The notes under the pieces are model-generated. The model was given only the letters and a program-made list of their open reading frames with translations, did no database searches and was not told the DNA's origin. A DNA stretch of 64,000 bases. It comes from Synoicihabitans lomoniglobus (GTDB lineage Bacteria; Verrucomicrobiota; Verrucomicrobiia; Opitutales; Opitutaceae). Made by a program: the position numbers and the translations under genes. The stretch spans positions 491,501 through 555,500 of the forward strand of contig NZ_CP119075.1 in assembly GCF_029023725.1 (NCBI RefSeq). The letters run 5' to 3'. Below are positions 8,218 through 26,256 of the stretch, piece after piece. Each line of letters begins with the position of its first letter. The first letter of the stretch is position 1.

Positions 8218-10839
8218 ATGCTTGGGTGTCGAAGTGCGGTTATTTTATCGGGATTGCTCGTGATGAGCGGGTTGAGTCGTGGCCAGAATGTGGCCACGGA
8301 TCCGGCGTTGCCGCCCTTGATGGGAACGGCGGAAGCGCCCGGCGATCCGGTTCCCGGTTTCGCGCGGGAAGGGGCGGCGCGACGCGCCTTGGAAATGGGG
8401 TTTCCGAGTGTGGCCACACGGCTTTATGCGGAGTTGGTCGCGGCCGCGACAGATCCGGTCGAGCGCGACCGACTCATTCTGGACGGGGTGATGGCGCTTT
8501 TTGAGGCCGATCGCATCGATGAGGCGGCGACGGCGATGTTGGATTTGTCGGTGCCAAACGGGCCGCGTTCGCGCTTGCGGCGCGGATTGATTGCGATGGC
8601 GCGAGGGGATGTGGCCGGGGCGGATGCGGCCCTGGTGCCGGGGATGGCGGCGACGTTGCCGGTCAATGAGCGGGCGTGGTTTCACTATCTGGTGGGGGCG
8701 ATCGCCGGTGCCCGGGATGAGCCACAGTTGGCGCGTCGAGCCTACGCAAATGCGATCGCGGCGGCGACCTCGGGATTGCAGCGAGCCCGGTTTGAGTTGG
8801 CCGATCTGCGTTCGAGCTGGCACGTCAGTCAGCCGACGCCCGAACAGGCATCGCGACTCCTGCGACGTTGGCAGGAATACGAAGGTGAGCAGATCGGTTA
8901 CGACTCGGCCAAGCGCTATGCGGCGGTGGTGGCGGCGCTCGGTGACAAGGCGACGGCGATTTCATTTCTACAAAACCAAATTCTGGTGCTGAGAGGTGGC
9001 CAAGTGGCGCAACGGGACGATTTTCGGTTGCTGCTCGGGTTGATCGCCGGAGCCGATAACGACATGGGGCGCAATGCCTTGCTGCGCCTGCTGGCCGAAG
9101 GGGCGGGGCGGGAAAAACAACGCATCGCGCTGCGAATGTTGGTGGAAGGTTCGAGTGACGACGCGCAGCGTGCGAACTTACGGAATGAAATCAGCCAGTT
9201 GCTGGCGGAAACCGAGGCACACCCGATCGAGCAGGACTTGTTGCTGTTTCGCGCCCAGTTGACCCCGGACACCACGGCGGCGACGCGCGATGCCCTGAGT
9301 TTGTTGGAGCGGTTCCCGGCCTCGGATTTGCGGCCGACGGCGCTGAGTATTCTGGTGGGGGCGGCGTGGGATTCGGGGCGTTATCGCACGGCGGCGGGAT
9401 ATGCCGCCCAGGCGCGGCGGGAGCTCCCGGCCGGGGAACGCGAAGTGCGCGCGCAGATGGGACTGTTGCAAGCGGAGGCATTTTTTCGCGGCGACGATTT
9501 TCGCAGCGCGGCCGACGCCTACGCGGCGGCGCTGGACGAACTGCCGTCCGGGGTGGCGGCCGGGGATGTGGTTTTCCAGGAGGTGCTGGCTCGGATTGCA
9601 GATAATCAACTGACGGCGGCGGCGACACGGATCGATCTATTGGCAACGGATCCGCGTTTCGATGTGATCAACCGCTGGCAGGCGGAGTGGAATCTGGCGA
9701 GGGCGATGCAGGCGCAAGGGCGGGCAGCGGACGCCTACGACCGGGTCAATCAGTTGATGGCGGAATTGGGGGCGGGACGCGCCGTCATCCCGGACGCGCT
9801 CGCGGTGCGGATCGCGTGGTTGCAGGCCCGACTGGCCTTGGAGGCGGGGGAGCCGGAGCAGACTTTGACGCGGGCACCGGAAGTGCGCCGACGGGTCGGG
9901 TCGGTTTCGCCGGAACTGCGCGAGGAAGTCCTATCGTCGATGCAGTTGTTGGAAGCCGAGGCGTATTTCGCGCTGGGGCGCCATGATGAGGCGCTCAGCA
10001 CTCTGCAGGCGTTGCGCGCCGAGCATGCCAACACGGAGGCGGCGGTTTATTCCTACATCGCGGAAGCCAATGCGCAGGCGGCGCAAGGGCTGCTGGTGGA
10101 GGCCCAGCGTTTGTTGACCGAGTTGGTCAGCACGTATCGAGATAATCGTTACGCACCGTTTGCGCTCTATCAATCGGCGCTCATGGCCGAGGGCCGGCGG
10201 GAGGATATTTACCTGCGCGAGGCGATTGAGAAGATTGAGGAATTGGTGACGCGGTATCCGCAGAGCGACCTGGTGTTTTATGCGCGATTCAAACAGGGTG
10301 ATCTGTTGCGGAAACTCAATGAATGGGGCTCGGCCCGCCAGGCCTACGAGTTGATCATCAATCAATATCCGCAGCACGAGGATGTGCGCGCCGCCCAAAT
10401 GGCACTGGCCGACACCATGAAGGCGCAGGCGGGCGTAAACGACCGTTCGCTCAAGGACAGTGCGGCGGCGATTTACGAGCGATTGCGGGACTTGGCGACC
10501 GCGCCGATGGAGTTGCGGATCGAGGCCGGGTTCAAGTCCGGTCACCTGCTCTCGGAACGAGGCCGGTGGGAACGAGCGGCCGAGACCTGGTGGCAAGTCG
10601 TGGATGAATTTTTGTTGGAAAACAACGATCCGGCGGCACTGGGCACCCGCGGCCGCTATTGGTTGGCGCGGACGTTGCGCTACCTGGGGGAATTGTTTGA
10701 GCGTCAGGGACGGTGGGAAGAGGCGCGTCGGTCGTATGCCGTCATGCGGGATAGGGGACTTTCGCAAGCGGGCTGGGCGGAGGCGCAACTCGAACGCCTC
10801 GGGGTGCGCGGCACGGTGGAAACCACGACGGGTCGTTGA
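8218..10839 (+). CDS. Large TPR-repeat protein, secreted, of an ExbB/ExbD cluster
   Basis: A protein of about 873 residues rich in tetratricopeptide-type helical pairs. The clearest lie in the C-terminal third, for example FKQGDLLRKLNEWGSARQAY followed by YPQHEDVRAAQMALADTM. An N-terminal signal peptide is visible (MLGCRSAV, hydrophobic core, GLSRGQ), so it is probably exported. It resembles the large TPR proteins placed before ExbB/ExbD genes in Verrucomicrobia. By analogy with CpoB/YbgF beside Tol-Pal it may couple envelope complexes, but this is inference. In-frame ATGs at 8146 and 8149 would add a long basic leader; 8218 is preferred for the signal peptide. exbB follows after 36 bp. Confidence 0.75.
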   Translation: MLGCRSAVILSGLLVMSGLSRGQNVATDPALPPLMGTAEAPGDPVPGFAREGAARRALEMGFPSVATRLYAELVAAATDPVERDRLILDGVMALFEADRIDEAATAMLDLSVPNGPRSRLRRGLIAMARGDVAGADAALVPGMAATLPVNERAWFHYLVGAIAGARDEPQLARRAYANAIAAATSGLQRARFELADLRSSWHVSQPTPEQASRLLRRWQEYEGEQIGYDSAKRYAAVVAALGDKATAISFLQNQILVLRGGQVAQRDDFRLLLGLIAGADNDMGRNALLRLLAEGAGREKQRIALRMLVEGSSDDAQRANLRNEISQLLAETEAHPIEQDLLLFRAQLTPDTTAATRDALSLLERFPASDLRPTALSILVGAAWDSGRYRTAAGYAAQARRELPAGEREVRAQMGLLQAEAFFRGDDFRSAADAYAAALDELPSGVAAGDVVFQEVLARIADNQLTAAATRIDLLATDPRFDVINRWQAEWNLARAMQAQGRAADAYDRVNQLMAELGAGRAVIPDALAVRIAWLQARLALEAGEPEQTLTRAPEVRRRVGSVSPELREEVLSSMQLLEAEAYFALGRHDEALSTLQALRAEHANTEAAVYSYIAEANAQAAQGLLVEAQRLLTELVSTYRDNRYAPFALYQSALMAEGRREDIYLREAIEKIEELVTRYPQSDLVFYARFKQGDLLRKLNEWGSARQAYELIINQYPQHEDVRAAQMALADTMKAQAGVNDRSLKDSAAAIYERLRDLATAPMELRIEAGFKSGHLLSERGRWERAAETWWQVVDEFLLENNDPAALGTRGRYWLARTLRYLGELFERQGRWEEARRSYAVMRDRGLSQAGWAEAQLERLGVRGTVETTTGR

Positions 10840-10875
10840 CGCATGACGTCGGATCCCCTCTAACCGGAAGCTTCC

Positions 10876-11559
10876 ATGGGCGATTTTGAATTCAGTTTAT
10901 TGGCGCGGGGCGGTCCGATGATGATCGTGTTGCTCGTCATGGCGGTGGTGGGGCTGGTGTTGTTTGTGGAGCGCACGCTTTACCTGCATCGGGGGCAGAT
11001 TCGCTCCACGGCTTTTGTGGACGGGATCAAAAACATCCTTGGGAAGCGGCGGGTGCTGGAAGCGCTCACGGTGTGTGAAGAGACCCCCGGTCCGGTGGCG
11101 GCCGTGGTCAAGGCCGCCCTGATGCACGTCCACGATGACGAGTTGAAAATGCGTTTCGCGGTGCAGGAAGCCGGGGTGGTGGAGATTCCCGCCCTGGAAC
11201 GACGACTGGGGGCGATCGCCGCGATCGCGCAGGTGGCCCCGTTGGTGGGTTTGCTGGGCACGGTGCTGGGAATGGCGACGACGTTTTATACCTTCATGAC
11301 GGGAGGAACCGAATACGCCACGGCCAGTGCGCTCTCGGATGGCATGTGGCAGGCGCTGCTGGTGACCATTGGCAGCCTGACCATTGCCATCCCGGCCCAT
11401 CTGGGATACCACTTTCTCCACGGTCGCGTGCGGGCGATCGTGCGCGACATCGAATGGGCGGGCAACGAGATCATGCGGTATCTCCAAACTGAATACCGCG
11501 AAACCGGCGAGGCCGAAGGGAATGCCCGTCCCGCCCCGGAAACGGACCTCGAATCATGA
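10876..11559 (+). CDS. exbB: MotA/TolQ/ExbB proton channel family protein
   Basis: A 227-residue inner-membrane protein with three predicted transmembrane segments (about residues 14-34, 114-138 and 158-180). The family signature is VAPLVGLLGTVLGMATTF in TM2, and TM3 reads ALLVTIGSLTIAIPAHLGYH. ExbB/TolQ proteins form the pentameric core of a proton-motive-force motor with ExbD/TolR. The gene overlaps the following ExbD gene by 4 nt (ATGA) and follows the TPR gene. Whether the complex drives TonB-like import or a Tol-like envelope function is not clear. Confidence 0.93.
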   Translation: MGDFEFSLLARGGPMMIVLLVMAVVGLVLFVERTLYLHRGQIRSTAFVDGIKNILGKRRVLEALTVCEETPGPVAAVVKAALMHVHDDELKMRFAVQEAGVVEIPALERRLGAIAAIAQVAPLVGLLGTVLGMATTFYTFMTGGTEYATASALSDGMWQALLVTIGSLTIAIPAHLGYHFLHGRVRAIVRDIEWAGNEIMRYLQTEYRETGEAEGNARPAPETDLES

Positions 11560-12023
11560 TCACGCGACCGTTGGATTTGGCCTCCCGGCTGCGGCCGCCC
11601 CCGCGGTCGATGGACGCCGTGTTTTACGCCAACGTTGTGCTGTTGGGATTGTTTTTCGCCTTCTTCGGCTCGCGGTTTGTGCTTTCACCCGGAGTGGCGC
11701 TGTTGCAGACGGATTTCGCCATGCCGGCATCGATGGATGCCACCGTCGCGGCCGTGAGCACCACGGCGGTAATCAGTGTGCTGGGGCCGGACATGGTGTT
11801 CACCGATGCGGGCCGGATGACCTATGCCGAACTGGCGCTATGGTTGCCCGGACAGGTGGCGCGGGGCGGGGAGGCGGAGTCCCGGTTACTGGTGCGGGCG
11901 GATGCGCGAGTTTCGGCCCGCGATCTGATGCGACTGTCGGACCTCGCCCGTGGGGCGGGTTTTTCCGGCGTGCAGTTGGCCTTGGAGAGCAAGCCAGCGA
12001 ATGCATTTGGTCCGAACCCTTGA
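11556..12023 (+). CDS. exbD: ExbD/TolR family biopolymer transport protein
   Basis: A 155-residue protein with one N-terminal membrane segment (about residues 22-38) and a periplasmic domain ending in LLVRADARVSARDLMRLSDLARGAGFSGVQLAL, the ExbD/TolR C-terminal fold. The family carries one conserved Asp at the start of the membrane helix. Here Asp20 lies at the helix edge, and the best-aligned internal position may be Asn26, so the proton-relay residue is uncertain. The gene is translationally coupled to exbB and abuts the next gene (TGA then ATG). Confidence 0.88.
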   Translation: MITRPLDLASRLRPPPRSMDAVFYANVVLLGLFFAFFGSRFVLSPGVALLQTDFAMPASMDATVAAVSTTAVISVLGPDMVFTDAGRMTYAELALWLPGQVARGGEAESRLLVRADARVSARDLMRLSDLARGAGFSGVQLALESKPANAFGPNP

Positions 12024-12758
12024 ATGATGGCGGGGCGCAAACGAAAGTTTCCCTGGGCGGTGGTCTCCCTCTTGGCCGGGACGTTGATCCTGGCGGTGGT
12101 ATTGGGAGTCAGAAGCCCCCACGTGGAACTGGGGGCGGTGGCGGGCGCACCACCCCATGCGCCGGTGGCACTGGCGGATATGCCGACCGAGGAGGGGAGC
12201 GATATCATGCGGGCGGAGTTTGCACTGCAGGACCCCACGCCGCTGTTCCTTCCCACAGAGTGGAACAGCGGGCGGGTTGATGCCAGCATGACCAGTGAGC
12301 AATCGCCAGGGACGTCGTTTGGATCCATCGAGCCCAAATTTGTCTATCCGACGGACAATAACCGCTTGGAAGTGCCCGATGTGGTGAAACTGCCCACTAG
12401 TGCGATCGAAATACTAGACAGTTTGGATCATCCCATCGCCGTGGCGGAACTGGCTCGGCAGGATGCGACCGTTAAAACCCTGCCCCGACGGTTTGCCGCC
12501 CTCGAGGTGCAACGGTTGCGTGATGGCAAAGTGGTTTTGTCCGTTGAAATTGAAGAGGGATCGAGCTTGCCGGGACGAATTGTCCCAATTGAACTCCTTT
12601 TCATGGTCGAAAGAGCAGGACTGGTGGGAGCGCCGACCGTTATTGGCGTCGCAGAAGATACAGTTGTTGATTTGGAGGTCGTGTCAGAAGTGCTGAAATC
12701 GGCCCGATTAGGCGCGGTATTAGGCCCGGGAATCTATCGTATCTTACTTGGTCCGTGA
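12024..12758 (+). CDS. Unrecognised single-pass membrane protein, possible TonB/TolA-like partner
   Basis: A 244-residue protein with a basic N-terminus (MMAGRKRKFPW), one membrane segment (about residues 11-28) and a probable periplasmic remainder. The middle (about 35-130) is low-complexity and probably extended; the C-terminal 100 residues are more compact (RRFAALEVQRL ... GPGIYRILLGP). Position directly after exbB-exbD and this topology match TonB or TolA, but I see no clear TonB C-terminal motif. A role as energy transducer is an inference from position. Two tandem ATGs (12024, 12027) are possible starts. Confidence 0.7.
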   Translation: MMAGRKRKFPWAVVSLLAGTLILAVVLGVRSPHVELGAVAGAPPHAPVALADMPTEEGSDIMRAEFALQDPTPLFLPTEWNSGRVDASMTSEQSPGTSFGSIEPKFVYPTDNNRLEVPDVVKLPTSAIEILDSLDHPIAVAELARQDATVKTLPRRFAALEVQRLRDGKVVLSVEIEEGSSLPGRIVPIELLFMVERAGLVGAPTVIGVAEDTVVDLEVVSEVLKSARLGAVLGPGIYRILLGP

Positions 12759-12785
12759 AATTTAGGACTACTTTAAAAATAGCAG

Positions 12786-12814
12786 TTGACGGTGGATTTC
12801 GCGCTGTCCACGTT
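12786..12814 (+). promoter_or_regulatory. Candidate promoter for tRNA-Thr/tuf
   Basis: A good -35 box (TTGACG) is followed after 17 nt by CACGTT, a poor -10 match. Initiation would fall about 35 nt before tRNA-Thr. The placement is sensible but the -10 is weak. Confidence 0.3.
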
Positions 12815-12852
12815 CGGCGCTCTTTTCTCGTCTTTTGACGAAGTCACGTAGC

Positions 12853-12928
12853 GCCCAGATAGCTCAGTTGGTAGAGCACGTCCTTGGTAAGGACGAGGTC
12901 ACCGGTTCGAGTCCGGCTCTGGGCTCCA
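12853..12928 (+). tRNA. tRNA-Thr (anticodon GGT)
   Basis: A 76-nt cloverleaf. The acceptor arms GCCCAGA and TCTGGGC pair fully, D-stem GCTC/GAGC, anticodon stem CGTCC/GGACG with loop TTGGTAA, and a TTCGAGT T-loop. The anticodon GGT (12886-12888) reads ACC and ACU threonine codons. CCA is encoded. The T-stem has one A-C mismatch at its base. It lies just upstream of tuf, a common arrangement. Confidence 0.97.
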
Positions 12929-12984
12929 TGTCGACTTAGTCACAAGAACTATCCAAATAATACAAATAAACGTCTCCAACCCAA

Positions 12985-14175
<1,191 letters not shown>

Positions 14176-14199
14176 TAGAATTCAGTCGTTTTACCGACC

Positions 14200-14226
14200 G
14201 CCGAGGCCTCGATGAGGGGCCTCGGC
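14200..14226 (+). terminator. Stem-loop after tuf
   Basis: A perfect 9-bp stem (GCCGAGGCC / GGCCTCGGC) with a 9-nt loop, 24 nt after the tuf stop. It is not followed directly by a T-run, so it may be a weak terminator or an RNA-processing hairpin before tRNA-Trp rather than a full stop. Confidence 0.45.
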
Positions 14227-14259
14227 TGCGTCGTCTAAAGAATAAACCAGCTTTTTTAT

Positions 14260-14335
14260 AGGCGTGTAGCTCAATTGGTAGAGTAGCGGTCTCCAAAACC
14301 GTCGGTTGGGGGTTCGATTCCCTCCGCGCCTGCCA
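14260..14335 (+). tRNA. tRNA-Trp (anticodon CCA)
   Basis: A 76-nt cloverleaf. Acceptor arms AGGCGTG and CGCGCCT pair with one G-T, anticodon stem GCGGT/ACCGT with loop CTCCAAA (anticodon 14293-14295), T-loop TTCGATT, encoded CCA. It precedes secE by 13 bp, the usual bacterial placement. rpmG, often found beside it, is absent here. Confidence 0.97.
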
Positions 14336-14348
14336 CTTTAAATTCCTG

Positions 14349-14552
14349 ATGAAAAACCCGTTCCGCACCACCCGCATCTTTTTCGGCGAAATGGTGGGTG
14401 AGCTCCAAAAAGCCACCTGGCCCACTCGCACCGAACTGCGCGACTCCACCATCGTGGTGATCGTGGCTGCGGTCATTCTCGGTGTTTTTACCAGCATCAG
14501 CGACTTCGCTCTTTATCAGGTGGTTGACCTGCTCACCTCCTGGGTAAGCTGA
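14349..14552 (+). CDS. secE: Preprotein translocase subunit SecE
   Basis: A 67-residue single-pass membrane protein of the SecYEG translocon. The amphipathic segment GEMVGELQKATWPTRTEL holds the conserved WPT motif, followed by a transmembrane helix at about residues 35-59. It is the short one-helix form common outside Enterobacteria. It lies between tRNA-Trp and nusG, its standard position, and ends 2 bp before the nusG start. Confidence 0.95.
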   Translation: MKNPFRTTRIFFGEMVGELQKATWPTRTELRDSTIVVIVAAVILGVFTSISDFALYQVVDLLTSWVS

Positions 14553-14554
14553 TT

Positions 14555-15136
14555 ATGTCCGATACGCCCACCACCCCTACCTGCGACCAATGGTTCGCGC
14601 TGCACACGCTCTCCGGTCAAGAGGGCAAGGTGAAGAAGTATATCGACAAGTTTAAGAAGATTGAGGAGCTCGACGACCAAATCTTCGAGGTGCTCATGCC
14701 GACGGAAATCGTTTCCGAGGTCAAAAACGGCAAAAAGTCCACCAAGACGCGGAAGCTCTATCCCGGTTACGTCTTCATCAACATGCGCCTCTATGGAGAG
14801 GACAAGAAGCTGATTAACAAGCCGTGGTATTTCGTGAAGGAAACGTCCGGCGTGATCGGTTTCGTGGGTGGTGAAAATCCGGCTTCGCTCCGCAAAGCGG
14901 AAGTCGAAGAAATTCGGGCCCGCATCGAAGCTGCCAGCGGCAAAGAAGTGCCGAAGGTGTCCTACGAAGTCGGCGAGACCGTCAAGATCAACGACGGTGC
15001 TTTTGCCAATCTCACCGGTCGGATCGACGAAATCGATCCCGATCGCGGAAAACTCAAGATTTCCGTTTCCATTTTCGGCCGGTTCACGCCGGTCGAGCTC
15101 GAATACTGGCAGGTGGAACGCGACACCGAAGGGTGA
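14555..15136 (+). CDS. nusG: Transcription termination/antitermination protein NusG
   Basis: A 193-residue NusG. The N-terminal NGN domain begins WFALHTLSGQEGKV and has the PGYVFINM core; the C-terminal KOW domain (about 138-190) reads VGETVKINDGAFANLTGRI. NusG binds the RNA polymerase clamp and links it to Rho or to ribosomal S10. The start is 2 bp after the secE stop, so the two genes are coupled. A region of about 80-100 residues (EIVSEVKNGKKSTKTRKL) matches the family. Confidence 0.97.
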   Translation: MSDTPTTPTCDQWFALHTLSGQEGKVKKYIDKFKKIEELDDQIFEVLMPTEIVSEVKNGKKSTKTRKLYPGYVFINMRLYGEDKKLINKPWYFVKETSGVIGFVGGENPASLRKAEVEEIRARIEAASGKEVPKVSYEVGETVKINDGAFANLTGRIDEIDPDRGKLKISVSIFGRFTPVELEYWQVERDTEG

Positions 15137-15213
15137 CGCGACGCCTCTTTCTCACCGCCGACGTTCAGCAAGTCCCAATACGTCACTAAACACCCGCCAA
15201 TTCATCACTCTCC

Positions 15214-15639
<426 letters not shown>

Positions 15640-15712
15640 TCTATATTTCACACCCAACCCAAACTCAGCGCGGGAGTTCCCCCCGGAACATTTGCACCGC
15701 AAGGAGTCATTA

Positions 15713-16405
15713 ATGGAAAAACACAGCAAACGATACCGCTCCGCGACTTCGAGTTCCGACTTGAAGCAGGAGTATTCCTTGGTCGACGCCGTCGAGGTGC
15801 TCGCGAAGTTCCCGAAAACCAAGTTCGACGAAACCGTCGAGCTTTCGTTCCGCCTCACGGTCGACCCGACTCAGGGCGATCAAATGGTGCGTGGCACCAC
15901 GCCGTTGCCTCATGGTTCCGGTAAAACCGTCCGGGTGCTCGTCTTCACCGCCGATCCCGAAGCCGCCATCGCGGCTGGCGCGGAAAACGCTGGTTTGGAA
16001 GACATGATGAAGAAGGTGCAAGAGGGCTGGCTCGACTTTGACGTCGCCATCGCCACTCCCGACGCCATGAAGTCGGTTCGCACCATCGCCCGTGTGCTCG
16101 GCCCGAAGGGCTTGATGCCCAATCCCAAGAGCGGCACGGTCACCGACGACATCGCTGGTGCCATCAAGGCGGTCAAAGCGGGTCGCGTGGAGTATAAGGT
16201 CGACAAGTCCGCCAACATTGGCGTCGGCATCGGCAAGCGCTCCTTCACCAGCGAGCAAATCGTTGAAAACGCCCAGGCCGTCATCGCGGCCATCGGCAAG
16301 GCCCGGCCCAACTCGGTCAAGGGCACCTACATCAAAAATGTCTCCCTGTCGGCTTCCATGAGCCCGGGAGTCAAGGTCGCCAGCACCGAATACAACCAAT
16401 TCTGA
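15713..16405 (+). CDS. rplA: 50S ribosomal protein L1
   Basis: 230 residues. L1 forms the mobile stalk at the E-site and is in many bacteria the repressor of its own L11-L1 mRNA. The L1 core is clear: FDETVELSFRL, VFTADPEAA, GPKGLMPNPKSGTV, and GKRSFTSEQIVEN. The start at 15713 is fixed by AAGGAG at 15701-15706 with 6 nt spacing; an in-frame ATG 21 nt upstream would precede that site. Confidence 0.98.
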   Translation: MEKHSKRYRSATSSSDLKQEYSLVDAVEVLAKFPKTKFDETVELSFRLTVDPTQGDQMVRGTTPLPHGSGKTVRVLVFTADPEAAIAAGAENAGLEDMMKKVQEGWLDFDVAIATPDAMKSVRTIARVLGPKGLMPNPKSGTVTDDIAGAIKAVKAGRVEYKVDKSANIGVGIGKRSFTSEQIVENAQAVIAAIGKARPNSVKGTYIKNVSLSASMSPGVKVASTEYNQF

Positions 16406-16415
16406 GGAACCGGAC

Positions 16416-16937
16416 ATGAGAGTTGAGAAGAAATACCTGATCGAAGAGGTCCAAAACCACCTCAAGAAATCCGACTACGTCATCCTGACGAACTACTCGG
16501 GCATCACCGTCGACGAGACGGCTGAATTGCGCGAAAAGCTCGCCGAAGACGGAGCCGAGTTCCACGTCGTCAAGAACAGCTCGCTGAAAGTCGCGGCCAA
16601 GGCCCTGGGCCTGCCCGAGATGGACGAGTCCCTTGAGGGCCCCACCGCGATCATCGTGGGTGGCACGAACTCCCCCGGTGCCGCCAAGGCGATCACCTCG
16701 TTTATCAAGGACAAGAAGAAGCTTGAGGTGAAGTCCGCCGTTCTCGGCGACAAGCTCATCTCGGCCGACGAGGTCAAAGCCCTCGCCGAACTCCCGTCGT
16801 TGGACGCTCTCCGTGGCCAGCTCCTCGGTTTGCTCAACCAGCCCGGCACCATGTTGGTTCGCGTGCTCAGCGCACCGGCCCAGCAATTCGCCAACGTGCT
16901 CCAAGCCAAGGTTCGCGCCGAAGGTGGCGAGGACTGA
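16416..16937 (+). CDS. rplJ: 50S ribosomal protein L10
   Basis: 173 residues. L10 anchors L7/L12 dimers to the 50S stalk. The N-terminal RNA-binding domain (VILTNYSGITVDETAELR, VKNSSLKVAAKALG) and the C-terminal helix for L12 binding are visible. It follows rplA by 10 bp. A 167-bp gap with a hairpin separates it from rplL. Confidence 0.98.
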   Translation: MRVEKKYLIEEVQNHLKKSDYVILTNYSGITVDETAELREKLAEDGAEFHVVKNSSLKVAAKALGLPEMDESLEGPTAIIVGGTNSPGAAKAITSFIKDKKKLEVKSAVLGDKLISADEVKALAELPSLDALRGQLLGLLNQPGTMLVRVLSAPAQQFANVLQAKVRAEGGED

Positions 16938-16981
16938 TCCGTTTCACTTCCGTTTTTTAATTCATCATTTTCTAACAGCGG

Positions 16982-17001
16982 GGCGGCCACGTGCCGCCTA
17001 C
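16982..17001 (-). repeat. REP-like GTAG-headed hairpin in the rplJ-rplL gap
   Basis: Read on the minus strand it starts GTAG and runs into a hairpin: GGCGGC, loop ACGTG, GCCGCC. On the plus strand an extra outer CAGCG/CGCTG pairing extends the structure to 16976-17005. The GTAG head plus palindrome matches the REP style seen at 51352, 51386 and 63123. On the plus-strand mRNA it may also stabilise or separate rplJ and rplL messages. Confidence 0.5.
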
Positions 17002-17104
17002 GCTGGATGAAAGCCCAAAAATCAACCGCAACTGACTAGGAGATACGTCTCTTAAACGCGCTTCAGGTTCGAAGCCGCTATTCAGGAGCAGGAGATATCA
17101 TATC

Positions 17105-17488
<384 letters not shown>

Positions 17489-17535
17489 GCCCTGCTGACT
17501 TGTTCAAAACCGACGCACAACGTCCGTTTATTTCG

Positions 17536-17565
17536 GGACAGGCCGTGTTTTCACGCGGCCTGTCC
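17536..17565 (+). terminator. Rho-independent terminator/attenuator between rplL and rpoB
   Basis: The stem GGACAGGCCG(TG) pairs with (CG)CGGCCTGTCC around a short TTTT-containing loop, followed by TTTGCCTTTTC. It sits 48 nt after rplL and about 150 nt before rpoB. A terminator or attenuator here is typical and lets L12 outnumber RpoB. Confidence 0.8.
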
Positions 17566-17712
17566 TTTGCCTTTTCTATTTCCGTTCTTTTTTTGCCAGT
17601 TTCAGCTCCGTCGCGTCGTCATTTGGGCACGTGCGTGAGCGTTTGAGTGCGGTGCCGCCGTCGTCGCATCGCCTAGTCTTTTCTTCATCCATCCATCCAA
17701 CCGGGAACATCC

Positions 17713-21558
<3,846 letters not shown>

Positions 21559-21582
21559 TCAACTGTAAGGGATAATCAGCAA

Positions 21583-25728
<4,146 letters not shown>

Positions 25729-25755
25729 GCTACCTTCAGTTTTCCAAAATGTTTC

Positions 25756-25789
25756 GAGCCGCTCTGTTTTTCAGAGCGGCTCTTTTTTT
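25756..25789 (+). terminator. Rho-independent terminator after rpoC
   Basis: A perfect 11-bp stem GAGCCGCTCTG/CAGAGCGGCTC with loop TTTT, followed by seven T. It lies 28 nt after the rpoC stop and ends the rpoBC operon. Confidence 0.95.
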
Positions 25790-25812
25790 GGTGACCATGC
25801 CGCAATTAATCC

Positions 25813-25927
25813 TTGTCAACGGTATCCATACTTCTGATTCTGATAGTCCCTCCCGCCAAAACCACTATGTTGAGCCTAGCTCCGTAGTGGTTATTCGCCC
25901 GGTCCTCGTGACCGGGCGATTTTTTTG
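25813..25927 (+). ncRNA. Candidate small RNA or second terminator between rpoC and rpsL
   Basis: A possible promoter (TTGTCA at 25813, 17 nt, GATTCT at 25836) precedes an RNA of about 80 nt. Two hairpins can form. The first (25860-25892) has AACCACTA/TAGTGGTT with an inner GAGC/GCTC stem. The second (25896-25918) has CGCCCGGTC/GACCGGGCG followed by seven T, a textbook terminator. The strand and length fit a trans-acting sRNA; the simpler reading is a tandem terminator for rpoC. The -10 box is a weak match. Confidence 0.4.
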
Positions 25928-26256
25928 GCCCGGACGAAGGGAAGTTCTCATTTGAGGAACAGGGCAGGGGAGGAGTGTTTCCGGTGGAGGCGACGTCAGG
26001 AAAGCTCGAAAAGGGTAAGAATTACGCAATTTCGATTTCCGAGCTTGTCATCGGGTTAAACAATCTGTGCGCTCTTCCTCCTTTTCCTCGTATTACAGCG
26101 TTCGCCACCTCGGTAGAGGGCGCTTTTATACCGCGAGCCGGACGTTTTCGCCATGGCACGCGCCAGTCTTCTTTTTCGCCAAAATTGTGCTTGATCGCGC
26201 TTTGGCGATTCTTCACGTTCCGCCTCTTTTCTCAACTTCACACCCTCGTTTCAGAC
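25928..26256 (+). other. Non-coding leader of the str operon
   Basis: This 329-bp stretch before rpsL holds no gene I can support. It contains pyrimidine-rich DNA and a second TTGTCA at about 26047 without a convincing -10. An in-frame upstream extension of rpsL exists, but it is not conserved in S12 and is rejected. A promoter for the str operon must lie here or read through from upstream. Confidence 0.6.

Noticed and set aside
25749-25955. Plus-strand frame of 68 codons after rpoC
   Set aside because: It translates straight through two terminators and their T-runs.
25975-26256. N-terminal extension of rpsL
   Set aside because: S12 starts universally at [11 protein letters not shown]; the upstream residues are unlike any S12.
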